Shown in pieces: positions 33,281 through 41,717 of a stretch of DNA of 64,000 nt. The translations under genes and the position numbers were made by a program. The notes beneath the pieces were generated by a model. It saw only the letters and a program-made list of their open reading frames with translations, was not told the origin of the DNA and ran no database searches. How positions within the stretch are numbered: position 1 is the first letter of the stretch; the number at the start of each line of letters is the position of its first letter. The DNA is from Chryseobacterium sp. SSA4.19 (GTDB lineage Bacteria; Bacteroidota; Bacteroidia; Flavobacteriales; Weeksellaceae), in the NCBI RefSeq assembly GCF_022601875.1, contig NZ_JAKVIP010000001.1:124001-188000 (forward strand), read 5' to 3'.

Positions 33281-35212
33281 ATGAAATTGTTTAAAGAATT
33301 TAGAACACAGGAAGTTCTGGTACTGTTGTACCGGATTTTTTTAGCGTACTTTTTTTATCAGATTGCAAGGTTTCTGTTTTGGTATTTCAATAGGGGATTA
33401 ATAAAGATCGATTCTGTGTCAGATTATTTCAGTCTTTCCTACCATGGAATTGCCTTTGATACGACAGCGATTTTATATGTTAATGCACTGTTTATTTTGT
33501 TAAGCATCATCCCGGTGATCATCAATACCAAAAAAGCCTATCAAAAAGTCCTTTTCTGGGTTTATTTTATCACCAATGGGATTGCGTATGCCATGAATTT
33601 CGGGGATTTTGTTTATTTCAGATTTTCTCAGACCCGATTAACATCTGCCGCATTTCAGGTAGCACAGCATGAAAATAATATTTTTAAAGTCTTTACTGCT
33701 TCACTGGTGCAGAATCCTTTTGTTCTCATATGGTTTCTGGTTCTGATGGCACTTTGGATATTCCTGTACAAAAAAGTGAATGTTCAGGCCAATACACCGA
33801 AAAAACTTTTGCCCTATTTTATCTGGTCGGTACTTACCCTCTGTCTGACGGCTGTTTTAGCAGTCGGCGGGATTCGCGGCGACTTTAGACATAGTACAAG
33901 ACCCATTAATCTGGTAGATGCCAACCGTTTTGTTAAGCTTCCCTCTCAGGGAAATATGGTGCTGAACAGTACATTTTCATTCTTCAGGACGTTAAATACC
34001 AATAATTTTAAGGAAGTTCATTTCGTGGATGAAAAATTCATTGATGATCAGATTCATCCTTATAAGATGTATAACAGGAAAGTGGCCGATAAACCCAATA
34101 TCGTGATTTTTATCGTAGAATCTTTCAGCAGGGAGTATTCCGGAGCTTTTAATAAGGAAAAAAATATCAAGGATTACGTTTCCTATACTCCTTTTATTGA
34201 CAGTTTAGCGAATGAAAGCCTGATTTTCCCGAATACATTTGCCAATGGAAGGCAATCGATTCACGGGATGAGTTCCGTATTGGCGGGAATACCCAGTTTG
34301 ACGGATGCATTTACCAGCTCGCCATATGCCAACCAGAAAATACAGTCTATTGTTTCAGTCTGTAATGAAATGGGGTATGATACTTCTTTTTACCACGGTG
34401 CTCCTAACGGTTCGATGGGATTTTTGGGTTTTGGAAATATTCTCGGATTCAAGCATTATTTTGGCAAGACAGAATATAACAATGATAAAGATTTTGACGG
34501 AATGTGGGCGATCTGGGACGAGCCTTTTTTACAGTATTTCGCAAAAAATGTAGGGAAAACCACACCTTTTATGGCAACGGTTTTTACAGCATCCTCCCAT
34601 CATCCGTTTAAAATCCCTGAACAATACAACGGAAAGTTCAAAAAAGGGAAAAACCAGATGCACGAGCCCATTCAATATACGGATTATGCAATTAAAAAGT
34701 ATTTTGAAACTGCTGAAAAACAGCCGTGGTTTCACAATACGATCTTTGTTTTTACGGGCGATCATACCAACGAGGTGTATTATCAGGAATATGAAAAGAC
34801 CATGAACCATTTTGCCGTTCCGCTGATATTGTATTCCCCGAATCCTGAATACCACTTAAAAGGGGTCAGTCATGAATTTGCGCAACAGATCGATATCTAC
34901 CCAACATTGGCAGACCTGATCGGGTATAATAAACAAATAAGAAGCTGGGGAAGGAGTTTGGTAAGTGATAAGCAATATGCTCCCATTATTGCCAATTCAG
35001 ACGGTACTGTAGAACAGTTTATCATCGGAAATTATATTTACCGTTTTGACGGAAAAGAGGTAGTGGGCATTTTTGATAAAGAAGATTTAGGAATGGAAAA
35101 AAACATGATGGATCAGCTGAAAAATAATCCTGAAGTCAAAAAAGGAATACTGACTGCCAAAGCGTGGTATCAGGATTATATGAAAAGGGTCGTTGGCAGG
35201 AAGCTGTATTAG
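33281..35212 (+). CDS. LTA synthase-like sulfatase-fold membrane protein
   Basis: A 643-aa protein with about five N-terminal membrane helices (1-205) and a large periplasmic sulfatase/alkaline-phosphatase-fold domain. Signature segments are NIVIFIVESFSREYSG (metal Glu), NGRQSIHGMSSVLAGIP (nucleophile region), SSHHPFKIP and FVFTGDHTNE (metal Asp-His). In Gram-positives this family makes lipoteichoic acid from phosphatidylglycerol. In Bacteroidota, which lack LTA, it more likely transfers phosphoglycerol or phosphoethanolamine to an envelope glycolipid or glycan. Substrate is inference. Its gene lies divergent from pssA, another envelope-lipid gene. Confidence 0.88.
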   Translation: MKLFKEFRTQEVLVLLYRIFLAYFFYQIARFLFWYFNRGLIKIDSVSDYFSLSYHGIAFDTTAILYVNALFILLSIIPVIINTKKAYQKVLFWVYFITNGIAYAMNFGDFVYFRFSQTRLTSAAFQVAQHENNIFKVFTASLVQNPFVLIWFLVLMALWIFLYKKVNVQANTPKKLLPYFIWSVLTLCLTAVLAVGGIRGDFRHSTRPINLVDANRFVKLPSQGNMVLNSTFSFFRTLNTNNFKEVHFVDEKFIDDQIHPYKMYNRKVADKPNIVIFIVESFSREYSGAFNKEKNIKDYVSYTPFIDSLANESLIFPNTFANGRQSIHGMSSVLAGIPSLTDAFTSSPYANQKIQSIVSVCNEMGYDTSFYHGAPNGSMGFLGFGNILGFKHYFGKTEYNNDKDFDGMWAIWDEPFLQYFAKNVGKTTPFMATVFTASSHHPFKIPEQYNGKFKKGKNQMHEPIQYTDYAIKKYFETAEKQPWFHNTIFVFTGDHTNEVYYQEYEKTMNHFAVPLILYSPNPEYHLKGVSHEFAQQIDIYPTLADLIGYNKQIRSWGRSLVSDKQYAPIIANSDGTVEQFIIGNYIYRFDGKEVVGIFDKEDLGMEKNMMDQLKNNPEVKKGILTAKAWYQDYMKRVVGRKLY

Positions 35213-35376
35213 TTATGTTAAAATTAATGTATCCATCTTTAACTATTTGACTTAAAGTCTATCTATTGTAATATATGTTCAGGATAATAAAATTCTTTTG
35301 TATCTGGAAATTATTTTATATTTTTAGCAATATATAGACAAACGTATTGGTGTATTACAATTAAAACTATAAGAAT

Positions 35377-35793
35377 ATGAGAAAATTATTATTAACATTC
35401 GTTCTTTCTTTTGCAGGTGTTTTGTCATTCGCTCAGATTGAAGGAAAATGGAAAACAATAGATGACGAAACCGGAAAGCCGAAATCTATTGTGGAAATTT
35501 TCAAAAAAAACGATGGTAAGTATTACGGTAAAATCGTTCAGCTTTTGATTAAGCCTGAAAATAACAATTGTGTAAAATGTAAAGATGACCGAAAGAACAA
35601 ACCTTTAATTGGTCTGGAGATTATCAGAGGTTTATCTAAAGACGGAAATGAATTCAGCGGAGGAACCATTACCAATCCTAAAGACGGTAAAAGCTACAAA
35701 AATGAAATCGTAAGAGAAGGAAATACTTTGAAAGTGAAAGCTATTGTTCTGGGGATTGCTATGAAAACGCAAACCTGGCACAAGGTAGATTAA
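35377..35793 (+). CDS. DUF2147 exported protein
   Basis: A 138-aa protein with a signal peptide (MRKLLLTFVLSFAGVLSFAQ). The mature part has IEGKWKTIDDETGKPKSIVEIF at its start and a lipocalin-like beta-barrel pattern typical of DUF2147. A Cys pair (NNCVKCKDD) probably forms a disulfide or binds metal. It is periplasmic, with unknown ligand. Flanked by its own terminator, it stands alone. Confidence 0.85.
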   Translation: MRKLLLTFVLSFAGVLSFAQIEGKWKTIDDETGKPKSIVEIFKKNDGKYYGKIVQLLIKPENNNCVKCKDDRKNKPLIGLEIIRGLSKDGNEFSGGTITNPKDGKSYKNEIVREGNTLKVKAIVLGIAMKTQTWHKVD

Positions 35794-35817
35794 GAAACAG
35801 ACGATCGGTATTAAATA

Positions 35818-35849
35818 CAAGACAATTCAGTAATGAGTTGTCTTTTTTT
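35818..35849 (+). terminator. Terminator after DUF2147 gene
   Basis: Arms aagacaa (35819-35825) and ttgtctt (35838-35844), with partial pairing inside the loop, followed by TTTTT. Confidence 0.65.
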
Positions 35850-35879
35850 GTGATAAAATAATAAAAAACACTATTTTTG
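35848..35879 (+). promoter_or_regulatory. pdhB promoter (-33 TTG and -7 box)
   Basis: TTG at 35848-35850 precedes TATTTTTG (35872-35879) by 21 nt, a good Bacteroidota promoter 24 nt upstream of the ATG. Confidence 0.65.
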
Positions 35880-35902
35880 TAGTCTAAATTTTTCAAATAA
35901 AT

Positions 35903-36883
35903 ATGGCAGAATATACTTTTCGTGAGGTAATTGCACAGGCAATGAGCGAGGAAATGCGTAAAGACGAATCCATCTTTTTAATGGGGGAGGAAGTGGCAGA
36001 ATACAATGGTGCATACAAAGCTTCCAAAGGGATGCTGGATGAATTTGGTCCTAAAAGAATAATTGATACGCCAATCGCCGAGCTTGGTTTTACAGGGATT
36101 GCTGTAGGGGCTGCAATGAATGGAAACAGACCCATTGTAGAGTATATGACTTTCAATTTCTCACTGGTGGGTATTGATCAGATTATCAATAACGCAGCTA
36201 AAATACGTCAGATGAGCGGCGGACAGTGGAATTGTCCTATCGTTTTCCGTGGCCCTACTGCTTCAGCAGGACAGTTGGGAGCAACGCACTCGCAGGCTTT
36301 TGAAAACTGGTTTGCCAATATCCCGGGCCTTAAAGTTGTGGTTCCCTCAAATCCTTACGATGCAAAAGGATTGCTGAAAACCGCTATTCAGGATAATGAT
36401 CCGGTTATTTTCATGGAATCTGAACAGATGTACGGTGACAAAATGGAGATTCCTGAAGAAGAATATTACTTGCCGATCGGAAAAGCAGATATCAAAAGAG
36501 AGGGAACTGATGTTACTTTGGTTTCTTTCGGAAAAATTATGAAGCTGGCTATTCAGGCGGCTGAAGATTTGGCTAAAGAAGGTATTTCTGTAGAAGTAAT
36601 CGATCTTAGAACAGTTCGTCCTTTAGATTATGATACCGTTCTTGCCTCGGTTAAAAAAACAAACCGTTTGGTTGTATTGGAAGAAGCATGGCCGTTTGGT
36701 TCAGTAGCCTCTGAAATTACTTATATGGTACAGCAGAAAGCATTTGATTATCTGGATGCTCCTATTAAGAGAATTACAACGCCTGATGCTCCTGCTCCTT
36801 ATTCTTCTGCTTTATTCGCCGAATGGTTCCCGAAACTTGAAAAAGTAAAAGAAGAAATTAAAAAAGCAATGTACGTAAAGTAG
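35903..36883 (+). CDS. pdhB: Pyruvate dehydrogenase E1 component, beta subunit
   Basis: A 326-aa transketolase-like beta subunit. It works with an alpha subunit (not in this window) and thiamine diphosphate to decarboxylate pyruvate. Characteristic segments are EVAEYNGAYKASKGM near 28-42, the central FRGPTASAGQLGATHSQ, PSNPYDAKGLLK, and the C-terminal transketolase domain with DLRTVRPLDYDTV and TTPDAPAPYSS. Length matches PdhB (about 325). The E1 alpha and E2 genes must lie elsewhere, since the gene is bounded by terminators. A branched-chain E1 beta is less likely from the sequence. Confidence 0.93.
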   Translation: MAEYTFREVIAQAMSEEMRKDESIFLMGEEVAEYNGAYKASKGMLDEFGPKRIIDTPIAELGFTGIAVGAAMNGNRPIVEYMTFNFSLVGIDQIINNAAKIRQMSGGQWNCPIVFRGPTASAGQLGATHSQAFENWFANIPGLKVVVPSNPYDAKGLLKTAIQDNDPVIFMESEQMYGDKMEIPEEEYYLPIGKADIKREGTDVTLVSFGKIMKLAIQAAEDLAKEGISVEVIDLRTVRPLDYDTVLASVKKTNRLVVLEEAWPFGSVASEITYMVQQKAFDYLDAPIKRITTPDAPAPYSSALFAEWFPKLEKVKEEIKKAMYVK

Positions 36884-36898
36884 GTACCGATTATAGAG

Positions 36899-36924
36899 AA
36901 AAACTTCCGAAAGGAAGTTTTTTC
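36899..36924 (+). terminator. Terminator after pdhB
   Basis: Arms aaaaacttcc (36899-36908) and ggaagttttt (36913-36922) around loop gaaa, ending in T. Confidence 0.85.
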
Positions 36925-36971
36925 ATTTATTATATTCATGAATAAAAATTCATGGGATTGTAAATTTGATT

Positions 36972-36979
36972 TAAATTTG
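36972..36979 (+). promoter_or_regulatory. -7 box of kup
   Basis: TAAATTTG fits TAnnTTTG, 26 nt upstream of the kup ATG. Confidence 0.55.
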
Positions 36980-37005
36980 CGCATTTAAAAATAAAATTAG
37001 CTGAT

Positions 37006-39000
37006 ATGGCAGAAGGTATGGAAGGCGGTCATCATATTGACATTAAAAAGCTTTCTTTCATTGGAATTCTGGTCTCTCTTGGGATTGTTTTCGGAGATAT
37101 AGGTACTTCACCGCTTTATGTAATGAAAGCAATCGTTAACGCCAGAGAAAGCGGAAGCACGATGCCTTTCAACGAATATATAGAAGGAGCGCTTTCCTGT
37201 ATTATCTGGACACTTACGCTTCAAACCACCATTAAATATGTTATTATTGCCCTTAGAGCAGATAACAAAGGCGAAGGTGGGATTCTAGCATTATTTTCTC
37301 TGGTTAAGAATCTTAAAAAAGGATGGTTGTATCTGATTGCCATCGTAGGAGCTGCGGCGCTTATTGCAGATGGTGTGATTACACCTTCACTTACGGTGAT
37401 GTCAGCAATTGAAGGATTGGAAATATATAATCCTCATACTCCGGTAGTACCCATTACCATTGGTATTTTAATTGTCATTTTTGTGGTCCAGCAGTTCGGG
37501 ACCAGCTTTATCGGAAAGTTCTTTGGTCCTGTGATGGTTGTCTGGTTCTTGGTTTTAGGTGGATTAGGATTGTCACATCTGAGTGAGAACTTCGAAATTT
37601 TAAGATCTTTTAATCCATACTATGGTTACAAACTGATTGCTAACTCACCAAGTGCTATTGTGATTTTAGGTGCGGTTTTCTTGTGTACAACAGGAGCGGA
37701 AGCACTTTATTCCGACCTGGGACACTGTGGCGCAAAAAATATCAGGGTGAGCTGGGTATTTGTAAAGATCATGTTGATTTTAAATTATCTTGGACAGGGA
37801 GCCTGGCTTTTAACCAATTATAATAAACCCGGTTTTTCAGTAGTTAACCCTTTCTTTGGGATTATGGAAGAATGGATGGTAATTCCGGGAGTTATTCTGG
37901 CAACAGCAGCGGCGATTATCGCCAGTCAGGCATTGATTACCGGCTCATTCACCATTTTTTCTGAAGCCATGTCGCTAAATCTGTGGCCCAATCAAAAAAT
38001 TGATTACCCTTCCGGGGTGAAAGGGCAGATGTATATTCCAAGAATTAACTGGGGCCTTTTGTTGCTCTGCATTGTAGTGGTTCTCCATTTCAGGGAATCC
38101 GGTAAAATGGAAGCCGCATATGGTCTTTCTATTACTGTAACCATGCTGATGACCACTGTTCTGCTCGTATTCTGGTTGTTAAAACGAAGAGTTAATAAAG
38201 GATTAATCCTTGTTTTTGCGTTGGTCTACATGGCCATTGAGCTTGGATTCTTCAGTGCAAATATTATTAAATTCTTTGACGGAGGCTGGATTACCGTTAT
38301 TTTGGCAGGATTCATCGGAGTATGTATGTATGCATGGTTCAACGGAAGGCTTATTAAAACAAAATTCATTAAATTCATTAAACTGGAAAATTATATTCCG
38401 ATTATCAAGGATATGAAGCTTGATGAAACGATTCCTAAATACGCTACCAATCTGGCTTATCTGAGCAGGGCCAAAAGAAACGATGAAATAGAATCGAAAA
38501 TCATCTATTCCATTATTAAAAAACAGCCGAAAAGAGCAGATCATTATTTCATCTTAAGCATTACGAATCAGGAAGATCCTTATACCTTTACATACTCAGT
38601 GGATGAAGTGCTTCCAGGAACGATATATAAAATCAATTTCATGCTTGGATTTAAAATGGACAGAAGGATTAATGATTATTTTGACATGGTATTAAGAGAT
38701 TTAATGGCCGATGGAGTTATTCCTTCACGAAGCAGCCATCCTTCTCTAAGAGCCCATAATATTCCGCCTGATCTTAAATATGTGATTATAGATAATACCT
38801 ATATTAACGATATACTTCTTACCGTAAAGGAGAAAATTATCATGAATATCTATAATTTTGTTAAATATGTGGGTAGTGATGACTTCAAGGCCTGGGGGAT
38901 TACTTCCCATAACGTAGTCGTAGAATCTGCGCCTATGACGGAAGACTGTGTCGGTAAATCTAAAATTCAGCAGTGCGAGTATATCCGTCATAACAGTTAA
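37006..39000 (+). CDS. kup: KUP family potassium uptake transporter
   Basis: A 664-aa transporter that brings in K+ with protons. The family signature GDIGTSPLY is at residues 30-38. About twelve membrane helices follow up to about residue 460, then a hydrophilic C-terminal cytoplasmic domain of about 200 residues. Length is normal for Kup. It is followed 64 nt later by a Fur-family regulator with its own -7 box. A regulatory link between the two is possible but unproven. Confidence 0.95.
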   Translation: MAEGMEGGHHIDIKKLSFIGILVSLGIVFGDIGTSPLYVMKAIVNARESGSTMPFNEYIEGALSCIIWTLTLQTTIKYVIIALRADNKGEGGILALFSLVKNLKKGWLYLIAIVGAAALIADGVITPSLTVMSAIEGLEIYNPHTPVVPITIGILIVIFVVQQFGTSFIGKFFGPVMVVWFLVLGGLGLSHLSENFEILRSFNPYYGYKLIANSPSAIVILGAVFLCTTGAEALYSDLGHCGAKNIRVSWVFVKIMLILNYLGQGAWLLTNYNKPGFSVVNPFFGIMEEWMVIPGVILATAAAIIASQALITGSFTIFSEAMSLNLWPNQKIDYPSGVKGQMYIPRINWGLLLLCIVVVLHFRESGKMEAAYGLSITVTMLMTTVLLVFWLLKRRVNKGLILVFALVYMAIELGFFSANIIKFFDGGWITVILAGFIGVCMYAWFNGRLIKTKFIKFIKLENYIPIIKDMKLDETIPKYATNLAYLSRAKRNDEIESKIIYSIIKKQPKRADHYFILSITNQEDPYTFTYSVDEVLPGTIYKINFMLGFKMDRRINDYFDMVLRDLMADGVIPSRSSHPSLRAHNIPPDLKYVIIDNTYINDILLTVKEKIIMNIYNFVKYVGSDDFKAWGITSHNVVVESAPMTEDCVGKSKIQQCEYIRHNS

Positions 39001-39044
39001 ATTCTTTAACAGTGAAGTACAATAGGTATTTAAATAAAAATCAA

Positions 39045-39052
39045 TAAATTTG
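39045..39052 (+). promoter_or_regulatory. -7 box of the Fur-family gene
   Basis: TAAATTTG fits TAnnTTTG and lies 15 nt before the ATG at 39068. Confidence 0.55.
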
Positions 39053-39067
39053 TAGATAAATTTTTTG

Positions 39068-39541
39068 ATGGATACAATACAAAAAGAAAAAAATATTACA
39101 CTGATAAAAGACGTTTTAAGGAACTATTTATTGGAAAAAGGGTTCCGTAATACGCCTGAACGATATACAATACTGGAAGAGATTTATAGTATGGATCATC
39201 ACTTTAACGTAGATGATCTGTACCTTCTTATGCTGCAGAAAAAATACCATGTTTCCAAAGCTACTATTTATAATACGATAGAGATTTTCCTTGATGCAGG
39301 ACTTATCCGTAAGCACCAGTTCGGTGAAAAGACACTAACTTCCTCATCTTACGAGAAATCTTATTTTGATAAACAACATGACCACCTGGTGATTTACAAA
39401 AAGGATTCAGACAAGGAAATTGAAGAAATAATAGAATTTTGTGATCCGAGAATTCAGGGGATTAAAGAAGCTATCGAAGAGGCATTCGGTGTTAAAATTG
39501 ATTCCCATTCGCTGTATTTCTATGGCACTAAGAATGACTAA
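39068..39541 (+). CDS. Fur family transcriptional regulator
   Basis: A 157-aa metal-dependent repressor. The winged-helix domain (about 1-90) contains YHVSKATIYNTIEIFLDAGLIRK, the Fur recognition helix. The metal-binding dimerisation half has DKQHDHLVIYKK and late His residues (DSHSLYFYG). The usual C-terminal CxxC structural-zinc pairs are missing, so the zinc site must be absent or different. ATG 39068 is preferred to the TTG at 39065. The stop overlaps the start of the OstA-like gene by 8 nt, so the two are co-translated. Which metal or peroxide it senses is not readable. Confidence 0.9.
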   Translation: MDTIQKEKNITLIKDVLRNYLLEKGFRNTPERYTILEEIYSMDHHFNVDDLYLLMLQKKYHVSKATIYNTIEIFLDAGLIRKHQFGEKTLTSSSYEKSYFDKQHDHLVIYKKDSDKEIEEIIEFCDPRIQGIKEAIEEAFGVKIDSHSLYFYGTKND

Positions 39542-41294
39542 CCGGTTTTTCATGAGGCTGCTATTTGCTTTATTAATCTCTTTTTCTACGTTTATTTTTG
39601 CTCAGGACAACCAAAAGCCTTTGCAAAAAGATCCCTATTTCAACCCTACAGCGGTTCCTAAGAAAAATGCTCCGCCTGCAGAAAAAGTGAAGCATATCCA
39701 CTCTGACCAGCTTCGTAAGGATGAAAAATACGATGGAAATAACTACTTTTCAGGAAATGTTCAGTTCGAGCATCAGGGGTCATTACTGAATGCTGACCTG
39801 GTAATTGTTTATGAAGGCCAAAACTTCGTAAAGGCAGTAGGAAATGTCAAGCTTCAGAATACAGACGGTTCTGTAATAACCGCGGAAGAAATGGAGTATG
39901 ACGGGAATACGCAGCGGGGAATTGCCAGGAAGAATGTTGTCCTTACAGATCCGAAAGGAACCGTTATTAAAACAGAAACTATGTATTATGACAGGGTTTC
40001 CAATCAGGCTTATTACAATACAGGAGGTACCATTAACGATGGTAAAAGTACAACCTACGCCAAGTCCGCTACCTATTTTCTGACGACCCGTACGATAGAT
40101 CTTACCGGAAATGTGAAAATTGAAGACAAGGACTATACGCTGGAAGGCAGGAATGTAATCCAGAATCAGAATACCAATATTGTTGATATTAACGGACCGA
40201 CAACCATCACCAATAAGAAAAATCCGAAAAATTATATTTTTACCGAAAAGGGAAATTACAATATGAATTCTAAAGAAGCATTTCTATACAAGAATTCAAG
40301 AGTTCATTACAATGACAAAATCCTGACCGGTGATGAGATGTATTATAACCAGATTTCAGGTTTTGGAAAAGCTGCAGGAAACGTCACGTTGGACGATCCC
40401 AAAGAAAGGAGATGGATAAAAGGAGGTTACGGAGAAATTTTTGAGAAAAAAGATTCTGCCATGATGACGAAAAACCCATATGCGGTAAAAGCGTTGGAAA
40501 AAGATTCCATGTATTTTGCGGCAGAAAAAATCATTTCTTTCCAGAAACAGGATCCTGCAGATATTAAAGTAAAGAAGAGTTTTCTCCGGGCCTTCAGGAA
40601 AGGCAGGTTTTATAAATCCAATGCTCAGGGAAGAGCTGACTCTATTGCTTTTAATGAAACTGACGGTGTTCTCCATATGTATACCAGTCCTATTCTTTGG
40701 AGTAACGGAAAACAGGTAACAGGAGATAAAGTGGAAGCATATTTCAATACACAGACTGAAAGTATTGATTCACTAAAAGTTTTAGGAAATGCTTTTGCCA
40801 TCAGTAAGGTGGATTCCCTTAACATGAAAGATGAATTCAATCAGGTCAAAGGAAAGCTGATGACCATTTATTATGGAGCAGACAACAGCATTAAGGAAGC
40901 AAAGGTAATAGGGAACGCACAGTCCATTACCTATTCTGATGATGTCAATAACCAGACAAAGAAAAAAGAAAGGATTGGAATTTCATTAACGTCCTGCGGG
41001 ATTATTGATGCGCTTTTTGAGGAAAAGGCTTTGTATATAGTTGCCTGTAATATCGGTGCTGCTTCAGATACATATCCGATGAGTAAAATAGAGCCTGAAA
41101 GACGCAAATTCCCGGATTTTAACTGGAATACAAAAGACAGGATCCTAAAGTGGCAGGATATCCTGGTTGATACACCAAACTATCCTGAAATTCAATATGA
41201 ATCTGACAATACACTTTACGATAAAGCCAGAGAAGCTGTTGAAAAAGAAAAAGCCTTAGAAGAAGCCAAAAAACCAAAGCGGGTAAGAAGGTAA
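39534..41294 (+). CDS. OstA/LptA-like exported protein
   Basis: The ATG at 39534 overlaps the Fur gene end; a frame from 39441 exists but has no signal peptide. The 586-aa product begins MTNRFFMRLLFALLISFSTFIFAQ, a signal peptide. It then has repeated beta-strand units of the OstA/LptA jelly-roll type (for example GNVQFEHQGSLLNADLVIV, ADLVxxYEGQ, and GNVKLQNTDGSVITAEEM). It is much longer than LptA of Proteobacteria (about 185 aa), as in other Bacteroidota. It should bridge lipopolysaccharide through the periplasm to the outer membrane. The C-terminus is Lys/Arg-rich. Confidence 0.85.
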   Translation: MTNRFFMRLLFALLISFSTFIFAQDNQKPLQKDPYFNPTAVPKKNAPPAEKVKHIHSDQLRKDEKYDGNNYFSGNVQFEHQGSLLNADLVIVYEGQNFVKAVGNVKLQNTDGSVITAEEMEYDGNTQRGIARKNVVLTDPKGTVIKTETMYYDRVSNQAYYNTGGTINDGKSTTYAKSATYFLTTRTIDLTGNVKIEDKDYTLEGRNVIQNQNTNIVDINGPTTITNKKNPKNYIFTEKGNYNMNSKEAFLYKNSRVHYNDKILTGDEMYYNQISGFGKAAGNVTLDDPKERRWIKGGYGEIFEKKDSAMMTKNPYAVKALEKDSMYFAAEKIISFQKQDPADIKVKKSFLRAFRKGRFYKSNAQGRADSIAFNETDGVLHMYTSPILWSNGKQVTGDKVEAYFNTQTESIDSLKVLGNAFAISKVDSLNMKDEFNQVKGKLMTIYYGADNSIKEAKVIGNAQSITYSDDVNNQTKKKERIGISLTSCGIIDALFEEKALYIVACNIGAASDTYPMSKIEPERRKFPDFNWNTKDRILKWQDILVDTPNYPEIQYESDNTLYDKAREAVEKEKALEEAKKPKRVRR

Positions 41295-41624
41295 CTTATA
41301 CAAAGTTTTTATTACAAATAACTCACCATTTTCTATTATGGAAGGTGGTGAATTTTATTTTTATACCTATTAATAAAGATTATTTAAAACAATATATACA
41401 TGTCCAAAAATATTTTGAAATAATTATTCAAATATTGGTGAATATGAAATAAATGGTATATGTGGTATTTTATGTGATTAATTATAGGTTTATTATAGGA
41501 TTTATGTAGCTATTAATTGCTATTAGCTAATATTTTTTATTGAATATGTATTTGAATTCATTTTTTTTATATATTTACCGTATAATTTAATTGAAATTAT
41601 ATTAATATTTTGTGATTTGGTGGT
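41295..41624 (+). other. AT-rich gene-free region, possible small RNA
   Basis: No open frame in about 330 bases. A weak hairpin (about 41320-41352, ctcaccatttt.../...ggtggtga) may terminate the OstA-like transcript. Between it and the strong terminator at 41625 there is no gene for that second terminator to serve, so an unannotated transcript of roughly 50-270 nt is possible. Confidence 0.4.
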
Positions 41625-41656
41625 GCCGCTTGCAGATTACTGCAAGCGGCTTTTTT
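41625..41656 (+). terminator. Strong orphan intrinsic terminator
   Basis: Arms gccgcttgcag (41625-41635) and ctgcaagcggc (41640-41650) are perfect over 11 bp around loop atta, followed by TTTTTT. No coding gene lies in the 330 nt upstream, so it either ends a small RNA or acts as an attenuator ahead of the aminotransferase gene. Confidence 0.85.
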
Positions 41657-41696
41657 ATTCTCTTCAGTTTAATTTCCGGGTTTGGTGAATCTTTTT

Positions 41697-41704
41697 TAGT
41701 TTTG
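41697..41704 (+). promoter_or_regulatory. -7 box of the class III aminotransferase gene
   Basis: TAGTTTTG fits TAnnTTTG and lies 13 nt before the ATG. A TTTG at 41681-41684 is closer than the normal -33 distance, so the upstream element is uncertain. Confidence 0.45.
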
Positions 41705-41717
41705 CTAAAATTTTCAA

